A stretch of 32,844 nucleotides of DNA, from assembly GCA_002724675.1 (NCBI GenBank), contig PBPL01000227.1:1-32844 (forward strand), written 5' to 3'. A model generated the notes under the pieces. It was not told where the DNA came from. It saw only the letters and a list, made by a program, of their open reading frames with translations, and ran no database searches. Below, one piece after another: positions 1 through 8,267 of the stretch (position 1 is its first letter; every line of letters begins with the position of its first letter). The DNA is from Deltaproteobacteria bacterium. GTDB taxonomy: Bacteria; Myxococcota_A; UBA796; UBA9615. The position numbers were made by a program, and so were the translations under genes.

Positions 1-1
1 G

Positions 2-79
2 AGCGACGACGACAGCGCCTCAAGCGACGACGACAGCGCCTCAAGCGACGACGACAGCGCCTCAAGCGACGACGACAGC
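2..79 (+). repeat. 21-bp coding minisatellite (SDDDSAS heptads)
   Basis: Three exact copies of a 21-base unit (2-22, 23-43, 44-64) are followed by 15 bases of a fourth. Each unit encodes the heptapeptide SDDDSAS in frame with the partial PPC protein. The array may extend left of the window, but base 1 already departs from the unit. It forms an acidic, presumably flexible linker. Confidence 0.9.
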
Positions 80-1981
80 ACTACTTCGCCCGTCTCCTGC
101 GTCGACGACGCACTGGAGAGCAACGACACGGCCTCCGAAGCCTGGAATGTAGTACCGGGTAGTTACGCAGGCCTCGTGTCCTGCGAGGACGACTATGACT
201 ACTTCGCAATAGCTCTCAACGATGGCGACAGCATCACAGTGTCCCTTGTGTTCGACGATGCTGAAGGCGACCTAGACCTGGCACTCATCGGACCAACGGG
301 CGACCTCGTCAGCTCTTCCCTGTCCGTCACCGATGACGAGTCGGTGGGCCCAATCACCGTCGATATCACGGGCTCTTACATCATCGCGGTCAACACATTC
401 GCCGATGGCGGAACGGTGCCAGGCAACGGCTACACGATGTCCATTGTGGTTAACACGCCGGCTGGCTCGGACGACACGGACAGTACAGACGATGTGGACA
501 CCAGCGACGACGATGCCGGCACCTGCACGTCCGTCGCCGGTGTCACCTGTGGCGTGTCCATGAGCTCCAACACGGGCTACTCGTTCGCCACCTCTCTAAT
601 CGATAGCTACTCCTGCAGTACCTGGGACGCCAGTGGGCCGGAGATGGTGTTCTCTTTCGTGGCTCAGACAACGGGCAACGTCACCGCAGGCCTCACCAAT
701 GTGCCTGCAGGCCAAGACCTCGACGTCTACGTGATGGAAGAGAGCGATGGCAGCTGCCTAGCCGATGAGTGCATTGCTTTCGGCAACACGTCCGCGACCT
801 TCAGCGCTGTGGCCGGCGAGACCTACTACATCTCCGTGGATGGATATCTTGGCGCCTCCGGCGACTTCACCCTCGAGTTGAGCTGCCCCACCCCCGCGAG
901 CGACGACGACAATGGCGATGACAGCGACATCCTGACCGTCGACACTCCGGCTGCCGGCACATGCAGCCCACGCTCCGCCCTCCCCTGCGGAGGCATCGTC
1001 ACGTCCGACACGAGCGCCTCGTCAGCAACGAACCTGATTGACGGCTACTCCTGCAGCTCTTGGGACGCCAGCGGCCCAGAGGCTATCTACAGCTATGTCG
1101 CCCAGTCCACGGGCGAGGTCACGGTAGAACTCACATCCGTGCAGTCAGGCGAGGATCTCGACGTCTACGTAATGCAAGACGTGGGCGGCGGGTGCCTAGC
1201 CGACGAGTGCATCAGTTATGGCAACACCTCGACCACGTTCAACGCTGCAGCCGGGGAGACCTACTTCATCTCGGTAGATGGCTATCAGGGCAGTGAGGGC
1301 GACTTCACGCTCGAGATCTCCTGCGGTTCGACCAGCAGCTCAGACTCCACGGCCAGCAGCGACAGCGATGATGATGACGACGATGCTGCAGCCAGCTCCG
1401 ACAGTGGCAGCGCCGACCAGGGGCCACCTTCGCTGCCCTTCGTGGGACGGACACACTGCCTAGACTGGAGCACGGTCACCATCACAGAGCCGTCCCAGAT
1501 GAACGACTACCTGAGCGATGCTGGTGTCGACCTGCAGGACTTCCCGCTTCTCCTGAGCACGACGGCCATGGACCCCCTGACGGGTGAGCTCTCCGTCCTC
1601 GGTGGTGGCGCCCAGACAGGAACCTGCAGCCAGGATCCCAGTCAGCCCACCATCGACTTCACCGCAACACAGCCCGGTATCTACAACGGAGGACTCTTCG
1701 AGGTTGGCCCGGTCGACATGCCGATTCTTCTCGGAACCGAGATCTACCAACTCTACGACGTCGTCATCGATGGTGAATTCAGCACCGATGGCACCACGAT
1801 CTCGGACGCGACTCTTACGGCAGAACTAGACATAAGCAACATGGATCTGCCCTGGGGAGCGTGCTTGTTCGCTCTGGACTGCCACTCCTGCCCCACCGGC
1901 AACAACGACTGCGTCACATTCCTTGCTGAAGGTGCCGTGCTCAACGACAACGGGCAGGGCCCGATGGTCTTCGTGCCCTAA
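2..1981 (+). CDS. Secreted PPC-repeat protein, 5' end missing
   Basis: The frame is open from the left edge to the TAA at 1979-1981, so the true start and any signal peptide lie outside the window; an internal GTG at 176 is not needed as a start. The visible 659 residues run in order: Ser/Asp heptad repeats; a PPC-like beta-sandwich (roughly bases 110-465, with the typical 'DYDYF' and 'GDLDLAL' segments); two similar Cys-containing PPC-like modules (about 515-886 and 953-1324, sharing 'DLDVYVM', 'LADEC' and 'YISVDGY/FISVDGY'); a poly-Ser/Asp linker; and an unrecognised Cys-containing C-terminal domain of about 180 residues. PPC domains usually accompany secreted proteases and adhesins, so an extracellular or surface role is inferred. 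No catalytic motif is visible in this part. A hairpin lies 27 bases after the stop. Secretion is likely; the specific function is unknown. Confidence 0.85.
   Translation, partial: SDDDSASSDDDSASSDDDSASSDDDSTTSPVSCVDDALESNDTASEAWNVVPGSYAGLVSCEDDYDYFAIALNDGDSITVSLVFDDAEGDLDLALIGPTGDLVSSSLSVTDDESVGPITVDITGSYIIAVNTFADGGTVPGNGYTMSIVVNTPAGSDDTDSTDDVDTSDDDAGTCTSVAGVTCGVSMSSNTGYSFATSLIDSYSCSTWDASGPEMVFSFVAQTTGNVTAGLTNVPAGQDLDVYVMEESDGSCLADECIAFGNTSATFSAVAGETYYISVDGYLGASGDFTLELSCPTPASDDDNGDDSDILTVDTPAAGTCSPRSALPCGGIVTSDTSASSATNLIDGYSCSSWDASGPEAIYSYVAQSTGEVTVELTSVQSGEDLDVYVMQDVGGGCLADECISYGNTSTTFNAAAGETYFISVDGYQGSEGDFTLEISCGSTSSSDSTASSDSDDDDDDAAASSDSGSADQGPPSLPFVGRTHCLDWSTVTITEPSQMNDYLSDAGVDLQDFPLLLSTTAMDPLTGELSVLGGGAQTGTCSQDPSQPTIDFTATQPGIYNGGLFEVGPVDMPILLGTEIYQLYDVVIDGEFSTDGTTISDATLTAELDISNMDLPWGACLFALDCHSCPTGNNDCVTFLAEGAVLNDNGQGPMVFVP
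515..1324 (+). repeat. Intragenic duplication of a PPC-like module
   Basis: Bases about 515-886 and 953-1324 encode two modules offset by 438 bases (146 codons). They share the order Cys-rich opening, 'YSCS-WDASGPE', 'DLDVYVM', 'CLADECI', 'GNTS', 'ISVDGY' and 'GDFTLE'. This is an internal domain duplication inside the partial PPC protein. Confidence 0.75.
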
Positions 1982-2007
1982 GCGACACCCCGTTTTCGTT
2001 TGAGCCT

Positions 2008-2040
2008 GACTGCATGGCAGGGACTTCCTGCCATGCAGTC
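2008..2040 (+). terminator. 14-bp perfect hairpin after the PPC gene
   Basis: Arms 2008-2021 and 2027-2040 are exact inverted complements around a 5-base loop, beginning 27 bases after the stop codon. The following bases contain only a short T run (ttt), so intrinsic termination is plausible but not certain. An mRNA-stabilising hairpin or protein-binding site is the alternative. Confidence 0.55.
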
Positions 2041-2084
2041 GTGCGTTTAGGCCATCGCCCGAGGCGACCAACACATTTCAAAAG

Positions 2085-2180
2085 TTGTTCAATTTCCAAA
2101 GAGAAAGCTTTCTCTATCTTCTGTGATTTAAAATAAAATAACTTGCGATTTTCTTAACAATCAAATAACAATACTTCCAC
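2085..2180 (+). promoter_or_regulatory. AT-rich promoter-like region with 16-bp palindrome
   Basis: This stretch is markedly AT-rich against a GC-rich background and lies directly upstream of the protease gene. It holds an exact 16-bp palindrome at 2100-2115 (agagaaagctttctct), a possible operator. A weak sigma70-like pair, TTGCGA at 2143-2148 and TAACAA at 2166-2171 with a 17-base spacer, could be the promoter of the 2210 cluster. Base composition and the palindrome are seen directly; promoter function is inference. Confidence 0.4.
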
Positions 2181-2209
2181 GCCGCACTGCCGCTGGCGCT
2201 GAGGTTCCG

Positions 2210-4696
2210 ATGCACCCTGTCTCTGCGATTCGCCGCCTGATACCGCTGCTGGCAACAACCACGTTGCTTGCATCGCCGTACGTGCACGCGAACTGGGTTA
2301 GCCGTCAGGCTGAGCCGACGCCGACCATCGCAAAAGAGACCCTCGACGTTCAATGGCTCGTGGGCGATGTGCGGACGGCTTCAGACACGCCGCTTGACCG
2401 CGCAGACAGCACTGCTCTCGGGCTGCATACAACGGCCGGAAGCTGGGCGCCGACAGAGGTCGATGTCGGCTGGCTGGAGCTCGACACGGTGCCTCACGAT
2501 GGCCAGGGTTTTGCGGTCATGCTGCTCGAGTCCTCCCTGGACCAGGGAGACCGGGATGAGCTCACCGCACTGGGTGTCGAGCTCATCGCTTCGCACCCGC
2601 CTCACGCCATCCTCATTCGGCTGGAGCCAGGCAAGCCCGACATCCTCCGCGAGATGAGTCGATTCTCGTCGATTCGTTGGGTAGGCCCCATGCCAGCCCA
2701 CCTCAAGATTCACCCAGCTGTCTCCTGGGCACTGGATGGCGACGACAGTCGCAGCTTGCTTCGCATTGGCTTCTTTCCCTCCACGCAGGTGGATCACGAC
2801 GACCTGCTGCCCCGCCTCAATCGACTGGGCTTTGAGGTCGTCGCTGAAGACTCCGTGTCGAGCTGGGTGGAAGGAGATCTGAGCCGGGTTTCTGAGCTTG
2901 CTGCCCTAGACAGTGTCCTGTTTGTGGGCGCCGGCTGGCTTCGTGCAGGCCTTCATCACCGCAACTCCATGCCTCTGGTCTATGCAGACAAGGTCCGAGT
3001 CGCCTTCGATAGCCTGCCAGAAGGGGGCGCAGGGACCCGGGTTGGCATCATCGACGGTGACTACAACGAAGACCACGAGGCCCTGCCACCCCTGGCCGGC
3101 TCCGAGAGCTTCGTTGTTGGTTGCAACTCACCGCTGTCCAACCCCTTCGTGGAGAACATCGGGCACGGCTCCCACGTAGCGGGCACCATCCTCGGGCGCG
3201 GTCAGAACGACTGGTCCATGCTCCGAGGAGTCGCTCCTCGAGTTCAGGACATCTGGTTTGCGCAGGCCTTTGATCCGAGCGGCCAGCCCGGCGACGCCGT
3301 GGCGGCCATGGAGTGGATGGCAGAAGAGGCCGATGCAGATGTGGCGAACAACTCCTGGGGCTGCTGCGACGACGACGATGACCCCCAGCTAGCTTGCCTC
3401 TACAACGGGCTGAACTCAGGGTCGGGCTTTGATGCGCTGGTCGCCGATCGCCTGAGTTACGAGACCGGCATCACCTGGGTCTTCTCGGCCGGAAACACCG
3501 GCGAGTGCTCCGATGAGAACGGTGACCCCAGTCCGAGCATCGGCACCCCCGCTGACGCCAAGAATGTCATCGCTGTGGGCAGCTCCAGCGACTGGGGTAG
3601 CTCTACTGACAGCCGGTCGTGGTTCAGCTCTCCAGGCCCCACGGCAGACGATCGCATCAAGCCCGACTTGCTGGCGCCGGGGGAGCAGATCACTTCGGCC
3701 AGGGGCAACGACAACAACGGCTACATCAGCTACGAGGGCACCTCCCAGGCAGCACCGCACGTCACGGGTGCCGTCTCACTACTCCAAGAGGCGCTCCCAG
3801 AGGTCCGCCGCCGCCCGGATGCCATCAAGGCCCTGCTCCGCGCCAGCGCCATGACCACGAATTCCACAGGCCTGCCGAACTCCCGCTCGGGAGCCGGACG
3901 GCTCGAGCTGTGGAAGCTGATCGGTCAGCGCGACCAGAGCAATGGATGGGTCAAGAGTCTGGCCCTGGGTGAGACCCTGGAGGAGGGGGAGAGCAGCTTC
4001 TTCGAGTTTGAGGTGCCTCAGGACAGCGAACGCCTGACTGCCGTGCTGAGTTGGACCGAGCCAGAGGCAACACTGGGAAGCTACTACGCCTCCCACAACA
4101 ACCTCGACCTGCTGATCACGGACCCCTCGGGCAACCTCGCATACTCCATCAGCGACAGTGACTCGGTGGAAACCGTCGTCGTGGACTCCCCCATGCCGGG
4201 CACCTGGACTATCGAGGTGGAGGCCTGGTGGCTGCTCGCACCAGTGGCGAGCCCCGCACAAGACTTCGCACTGGCCATCATGTTGGACCGAGGGGCTCCT
4301 CGCGGACTGCCCGAGACGCGGGTCCACTGCAGCCCCTCCCAAGTTCCGGTCGGAAGTACCACCACCTGCACCGTCATGGTGACCTCGCCCAGTGGCATCA
4401 CACCCGCTGTCCATGTTCATCGAGGACCCGGGATCGGCTGGCGGGTTGGTGCCTACGAGTGGTGGCTACGAGATGGATCGCTCGAGAGCAGCCCCCCGGG
4501 CCAAAGCCTTCAGTTCCTAGGCCTGGGGGACATCGCTCCCAGTGACCAGAGAAGCGTCATCGTCGATGTGCAGATCACTGAACCGGGAGAACACGAGGTC
4601 CAATTCGTGGCCCGCTCGGTGCAGGGCCCCGACGAACAATCCGTCACCTGGAATCCCACCATTTCGATCGGTTCCTACACCGTCACAACGGAGTAA
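2210..4696 (+). CDS. Secreted subtilisin-like (S8) serine protease
   Basis: An 828-residue protein starting with a Sec-type signal peptide (about residues 1-27, ending near YVHA). Residues about 80-265 hold two similar segments resembling the prodomains seen in front of bacterial S8 proteases. The catalytic domain follows: Asp282 in VGIIDGD, His319 in GHGSHVAG, oxyanion-hole Asn429 in SAGN and Ser512 in GTSQAAPH, so the full triad is present. After about residue 580 come a jelly-roll/PPC-like domain (NLDLLITDPSGN, GTWTIEV) and a final Ig-like domain. It is expected to be exported and matured by prodomain cleavage, then to degrade protein outside the cytoplasm. The start has GAGG 5 bases upstream. 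It leads a run of envelope genes: the next begins 5 bases after its stop, with a GGAG ribosome site inside the end of this gene. Confidence 0.93.
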   Translation: MHPVSAIRRLIPLLATTTLLASPYVHANWVSRQAEPTPTIAKETLDVQWLVGDVRTASDTPLDRADSTALGLHTTAGSWAPTEVDVGWLELDTVPHDGQGFAVMLLESSLDQGDRDELTALGVELIASHPPHAILIRLEPGKPDILREMSRFSSIRWVGPMPAHLKIHPAVSWALDGDDSRSLLRIGFFPSTQVDHDDLLPRLNRLGFEVVAEDSVSSWVEGDLSRVSELAALDSVLFVGAGWLRAGLHHRNSMPLVYADKVRVAFDSLPEGGAGTRVGIIDGDYNEDHEALPPLAGSESFVVGCNSPLSNPFVENIGHGSHVAGTILGRGQNDWSMLRGVAPRVQDIWFAQAFDPSGQPGDAVAAMEWMAEEADADVANNSWGCCDDDDDPQLACLYNGLNSGSGFDALVADRLSYETGITWVFSAGNTGECSDENGDPSPSIGTPADAKNVIAVGSSSDWGSSTDSRSWFSSPGPTADDRIKPDLLAPGEQITSARGNDNNGYISYEGTSQAAPHVTGAVSLLQEALPEVRRRPDAIKALLRASAMTTNSTGLPNSRSGAGRLELWKLIGQRDQSNGWVKSLALGETLEEGESSFFEFEVPQDSERLTAVLSWTEPEATLGSYYASHNNLDLLITDPSGNLAYSISDSDSVETVVVDSPMPGTWTIEVEAWWLLAPVASPAQDFALAIMLDRGAPRGLPETRVHCSPSQVPVGSTTTCTVMVTSPSGITPAVHVHRGPGIGWRVGAYEWWLRDGSLESSPPGQSLQFLGLGDIAPSDQRSVIVDVQITEPGEHEVQFVARSVQGPDEQSVTWNPTISIGSYTVTTE

Positions 4697-4701
4697 GCAC
4701 A

Positions 4702-5757
4702 ATGAAGTCTCTTCACCAAGCCCAAACGACCCTCCCCCTCTCCCTATCGGTCCTGCTCTCGATCCTACTCGGCGTCGGCCCCCTCACGGGCTGTGCTGTC
4801 TCCTGGGACGGGCTCGCTGGAGCCGAAGACTGGTACGAACCGGTCGAGGTAGACGACACCGTCGAGGAGGACGCCGACAGCCACGAAGACGAGGCGACGG
4901 AGCCAGAGCCCGCCCAAGAGGAGACCGACGAGGACGGCGATGGCGTGCCATGGCCCGAGGACTGCCACGACGGTGACCCCGCCATCTTCCCCGAAGCGCT
5001 GGAGAGCTGCGACGGGCTCGACAACAACTGCAATGGCGAAGTGGACGACGCGGCTGATGCCGACGGCGACGGCTTTGATGCGTGTGTGGACTGCGACGAC
5101 GACGACGCAGACACCTACCCCGGGGCTCCCGACGAGGGCGACTGCCTCAGCGACAACGATGAGGACGACGAGGACGACGAGGACGACACTCTCGACCAGC
5201 CCCTCGTGACCGCCGCAGCGGGTCAGTGGGTCGCAGGCCATCTGGCTGTAGACCTGCTTACCGGCGACCCCACCACCGATGCTGCCATCTCCCAGGTCAT
5301 CACGTCCCTGTCGCCCCCCATGGCCGACGAGATGGTGGTCGTACTGAGGGTGGGTGACGACTCCGCCACCGGGAGCTTTGCGCTTCAAATGGGGCAGGGA
5401 GAGCCCGGAAGCTACGACTGGACCGACGGGGGCGCGCCCCCGCCGACGACCTGCATCACCCAAGACATGGACTTCAGCTGCACGGCAGTGGACTCGCTGG
5501 ACCTGACGCTCCCCATGGGAGACACGCTGCACCTCCGCGCAGTGGAGCTCTCCGGAAGCCTGGAGGACCCGTCAGGCGCTCTGGCCACGGGCGAAGCGAT
5601 CGCGGCCGTCGTGCTGTCGGACCTGCCCGACATCTCGACGCCCGACGGCAGCCTGGCCGGCCTAATGGCCGAGCGGAGCCTAGACCTCGACCTGGACAAC
5701 GACGGCGAGGCTGACGCCTGGTCCGTCCTGCTGTCTTTCACACCCATCGCTTTCTGA
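4702..5757 (+). CDS. Lipoprotein with MopE-type Asp/Cys motifs
   Basis: 351 residues. The N-terminus is a lipoprotein signal peptide with lipobox LTGC, giving Cys31 as the acylated residue. A very acidic linker precedes MopE-like metal-binding-type repeats at about residues 76-150 (DGDGVPWPEDC, CDGLDNNCNGEVDD, DADGDGFDACVDCDDDDAD). A second Asp/Glu run and an unrecognised C-terminal domain of about 180 residues follow, ending with 'LDLDNDGEADAW'. Such motifs are called copper-binding after MopE of Methylococcus, but in most proteins they more probably bind calcium or act as spacers; metal use here is unknown. The ribosome site GGAG (4690-4693) lies in the end of the protease gene, so the two are very probably co-transcribed. 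Outer-membrane or surface attachment is inferred. Confidence 0.85.
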   Translation: MKSLHQAQTTLPLSLSVLLSILLGVGPLTGCAVSWDGLAGAEDWYEPVEVDDTVEEDADSHEDEATEPEPAQEETDEDGDGVPWPEDCHDGDPAIFPEALESCDGLDNNCNGEVDDAADADGDGFDACVDCDDDDADTYPGAPDEGDCLSDNDEDDEDDEDDTLDQPLVTAAAGQWVAGHLAVDLLTGDPTTDAAISQVITSLSPPMADEMVVVLRVGDDSATGSFALQMGQGEPGSYDWTDGGAPPPTTCITQDMDFSCTAVDSLDLTLPMGDTLHLRAVELSGSLEDPSGALATGEAIAAVVLSDLPDISTPDGSLAGLMAERSLDLDLDNDGEADAWSVLLSFTPIAF

Positions 5758-5770
5758 GCCGAGTCACACC

Positions 5771-6526
5771 ATGCGTCACTCCCACAAGATCTCCGCCCTT
5801 GCAGCCGTCTCCATGATGGCCGCTGCGTGCACACCGACACCTTGGAGCCCCGAGCTCGATGACGGCGCCGACTTTGAGATCGGAACCGAGGAGAGCACAC
5901 CGGTACTAGAGGCTCCGGCGATGCAACCCAACAAGTCCGAACCTGAGCTAGAGAATGATGAAGAGCTGCCCAGTCCCGAAGACTGCGAGAACGGCATCGA
6001 TGATGACTTGGATGGACTGAGCGACTGCGTCGATCCGGAGTGCTCGGATGCAACCGAATGCAACCCGAATCAAGCACCTCGACTCACCGTTCGCCTCGAG
6101 ACCACATTCTGGGCCCTCTATGCAGCAGACGATAACGAGATCTACGAGGACTCCAGCTCTCTCGAAGGCCGTGTCCAGATCCTCAAAGAGCAGTGGGATG
6201 GCACTCAGTGGGATGCGGACTGCACCACCTGGGTCGCGCTGACGGGACAACAGAGCACCAACGCGGACTTCGACTTGTGGTTCGAGGTCGCCGCCGAAGC
6301 CGAGCCCACGAGCGATGGGTGCGGTCTGGCGGACGACCTGCCTCCCATGCCTGTGGGTCTGGGTTTCCACAGCGGCGAGTCAGCAGCTCAGGTCATCCGA
6401 GAAAACGAGGATGAGGCTGAGCCCTGGTCGCTCATCAGCGGCCAAGTCGACTGGAGCCTATTCAACTCGCCAAGCGACTACTCCGTGATGAACGCCGGAG
6501 TTCCTCTCCGCCTACTGGCCCCCTGA
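5771..6526 (+). CDS. Small acidic lipoprotein with Cys/Asp motif
   Basis: 251 residues starting 13 bases after the previous stop. The N-terminus (MRHSHKISALAAVSMMAAAC) is a lipoprotein signal with a weak lipobox, AAAC, making Cys20 the likely lipidated residue. An acidic linker leads to one short motif, CENGIDDDLDGLSDC plus DPEC, at about residues 70-97, of the kind seen next to MopE-like repeats. The remainder, about 100-251, is a compact domain with two further Cys and many Trp residues that I do not recognise. No strong Shine-Dalgarno sequence is visible, so translation may be coupled to the gene upstream. Position suggests it belongs to the same surface assembly as its neighbours; function unknown. 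Confidence 0.78.
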   Translation: MRHSHKISALAAVSMMAAACTPTPWSPELDDGADFEIGTEESTPVLEAPAMQPNKSEPELENDEELPSPEDCENGIDDDLDGLSDCVDPECSDATECNPNQAPRLTVRLETTFWALYAADDNEIYEDSSSLEGRVQILKEQWDGTQWDADCTTWVALTGQQSTNADFDLWFEVAAEAEPTSDGCGLADDLPPMPVGLGFHSGESAAQVIRENEDEAEPWSLISGQVDWSLFNSPSDYSVMNAGVPLRLLAP

Positions 6527-6576
6527 ACCATCGGACCGAACCAACCGACATCAAAGCACTGAATGCTGCGTGACCT

Positions 6577-8196
6577 ATGTTTTCCTCACTCCCCAGCCTA
6601 CTGCCCCAACGACTCGATCCGCGAGCGACGAAGGACGTCCACGATTGGCGTCCTGAAGCGAGGCGGGCGGACACCACAGGGGCGGTGGTTCTCTGCCTCG
6701 CCCTGTGGCTTCCTGGCTGCCAAAACACCTGGGAGCCCACCGGTGAGACGGACGAACTGCCACCCAGCCTGGTGGGCATCGGCATAGGCCCGGACCATGC
6801 AGTCGTCCCTCTGGGTGAACAGCTCCAGTTTCAGGCCACGGGTTACTACAGCGATCAGAGCGCCCGAGATCTCACAGATATCGTGTCCTGGCAAACCTGG
6901 CGTGACGATGTCCTGCACGTCTCGTCCAGCCTGGATCAAGAGGGCCTAGGCACACCCGTCGACGTGGGCTACTCGCGCATTCGAGCCCTGTACAACGGAC
7001 TGCAATCCAACGAGATCCGTGCCGCCGTCACCGACGCCTACCCCACCCAACTCACGGTTGCCCCCGGAGCCCTCTCACTCCACCAGGATCAGACCCTCCA
7101 GCTCACCGCCGAGGCGGCATTCTCCGATGGGCATCGCGGCAACGTCTCCGGCACCGTGCGGTGGGTTGTCGAGCGCGCCTCGGTGGCGACGGTCGGGGCA
7201 ACAGGCCAGGTCACAAGCCGCGGTGTCGGGACCACCACCGTCCAAGCCATCTACGAGAACGGGGACTCTCCGGTGGAAGCAGAGCCCGTCGTAATCAATG
7301 TGGTTCCCGACAGTGTTCCCGTCGAGCCTGCCGACCTTCACATCACATCGGTCTACACCACCGTCACCGAGGAGACCGTTTCCTGGACGGTAGACATCGA
7401 GAACCAGGGGGGCACGGCTGCTGCTGGAATCTGGGTCGACGCCTGGCTGGACCGCAGCTCCTCCCCATCTGCCCCGACGGCTGGAGATGGCTATGCGGTC
7501 ATCTCCTTGCTCGAGCCCGGCGAACAACAGGATGTTGTGATCGAGCTGTCGGGGGTCACCGAAGGCACATACTCCTCGTGGGTACTCGTGGACTCCCTGG
7601 CGGCCATCTACGAAGGCCACAGCGGGGATGACAACAACGACTGGGGCCCGGAGAACGTGTCGGTAGGCCCGGACTCTCCGCCCGCGACTGGACCCGATAA
7701 CGACTGTGACACCACGAACAGCTCGACCTGCGTGGACTGGGAGGAGGGCGAGAACGACACTGGCTCGACCGATCCCAGCACTGACGAAGACACGGAAGCT
7801 GACCCAGGCGACAACGACGAGAGTGCAACAGAGGACGAAGGCCCCTCACCCCACCAGGGTGTCGACTTGGCCGTCACTTACTTCGAAGGGTGGTCCCTCC
7901 AGGAGCCCGACGAGGTGCTCTATTTCATCGACGTAACCAACCACGGCGACACCACAGCCGAGATGTTCGGAGTGGGAGTGCTCGCCGATGTGGACGAACC
8001 ACCATCAGCCCCCTCACAGCCCGACAGTCTTGTGGAGGTTGATCAGCTTCTTCCTGGCGAGACGGCCTATCTCAGTGCCGTCGTTCCCGGAGCCCCTGAC
8101 CCCACCTGGTGGTCGTTCGTCCTGGCCGACGTAGCCAGTGCCATCGACGAAACCAACGAAAGCAACAACCAAGACGAGTGGCTGGTCACGCCTTGA
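6577..8196 (+). CDS. Lipoprotein with Ig-like (Big_2) and CARDB domains
   Basis: 539 residues. ATG 6577 is the first start after an in-frame stop at 6571-6573. The signal region is long, ending in lipobox LPGC with Cys48 as the probable lipid anchor; an internal GTG at 6685 would leave too short a signal. In order I see two bacterial Ig-like domains (about 60-145 and 150-245, the second with 'VTSRGVGTTTVQAIY' typical of Big_2), a CARDB-like domain (about 250-365, 'VDIENQGGTAAAG' and 'LLEPGEQQDV'), an acidic linker with two Cys, and a second CARDB-like domain (about 427-539). All are binding or structural modules with no enzyme motif. It probably serves as a surface scaffold or adhesin. The unusual N-terminus makes the start uncertain. 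Confidence 0.82.
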   Translation: MFSSLPSLLPQRLDPRATKDVHDWRPEARRADTTGAVVLCLALWLPGCQNTWEPTGETDELPPSLVGIGIGPDHAVVPLGEQLQFQATGYYSDQSARDLTDIVSWQTWRDDVLHVSSSLDQEGLGTPVDVGYSRIRALYNGLQSNEIRAAVTDAYPTQLTVAPGALSLHQDQTLQLTAEAAFSDGHRGNVSGTVRWVVERASVATVGATGQVTSRGVGTTTVQAIYENGDSPVEAEPVVINVVPDSVPVEPADLHITSVYTTVTEETVSWTVDIENQGGTAAAGIWVDAWLDRSSSPSAPTAGDGYAVISLLEPGEQQDVVIELSGVTEGTYSSWVLVDSLAAIYEGHSGDDNNDWGPENVSVGPDSPPATGPDNDCDTTNSSTCVDWEEGENDTGSTDPSTDEDTEADPGDNDESATEDEGPSPHQGVDLAVTYFEGWSLQEPDEVLYFIDVTNHGDTTAEMFGVGVLADVDEPPSAPSQPDSLVEVDQLLPGETAYLSAVVPGAPDPTWWSFVLADVASAIDETNESNNQDEWLVTP

Positions 8197-8267
8197 GGCG
8201 GAGCCAGCGTTACCAACAAGGACCCCTGGGCCCCAGCAAGGCGCCCAACCGACCCAAGAGGAATCCC

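Noticed and set aside
2-79. CRISPR array at the left edge
   Set aside because: The 21-bp units are directly adjacent without spacers and keep one reading frame, so this is a coding minisatellite.
8109-8267. N-terminal extension of the FG-GAP lipoprotein from GTG 8109
   Set aside because: It would overlap the preceding gene by 88 bases, is basic and not signal-like, while ATG 8268 has a good ribosome site and a following lipobox.
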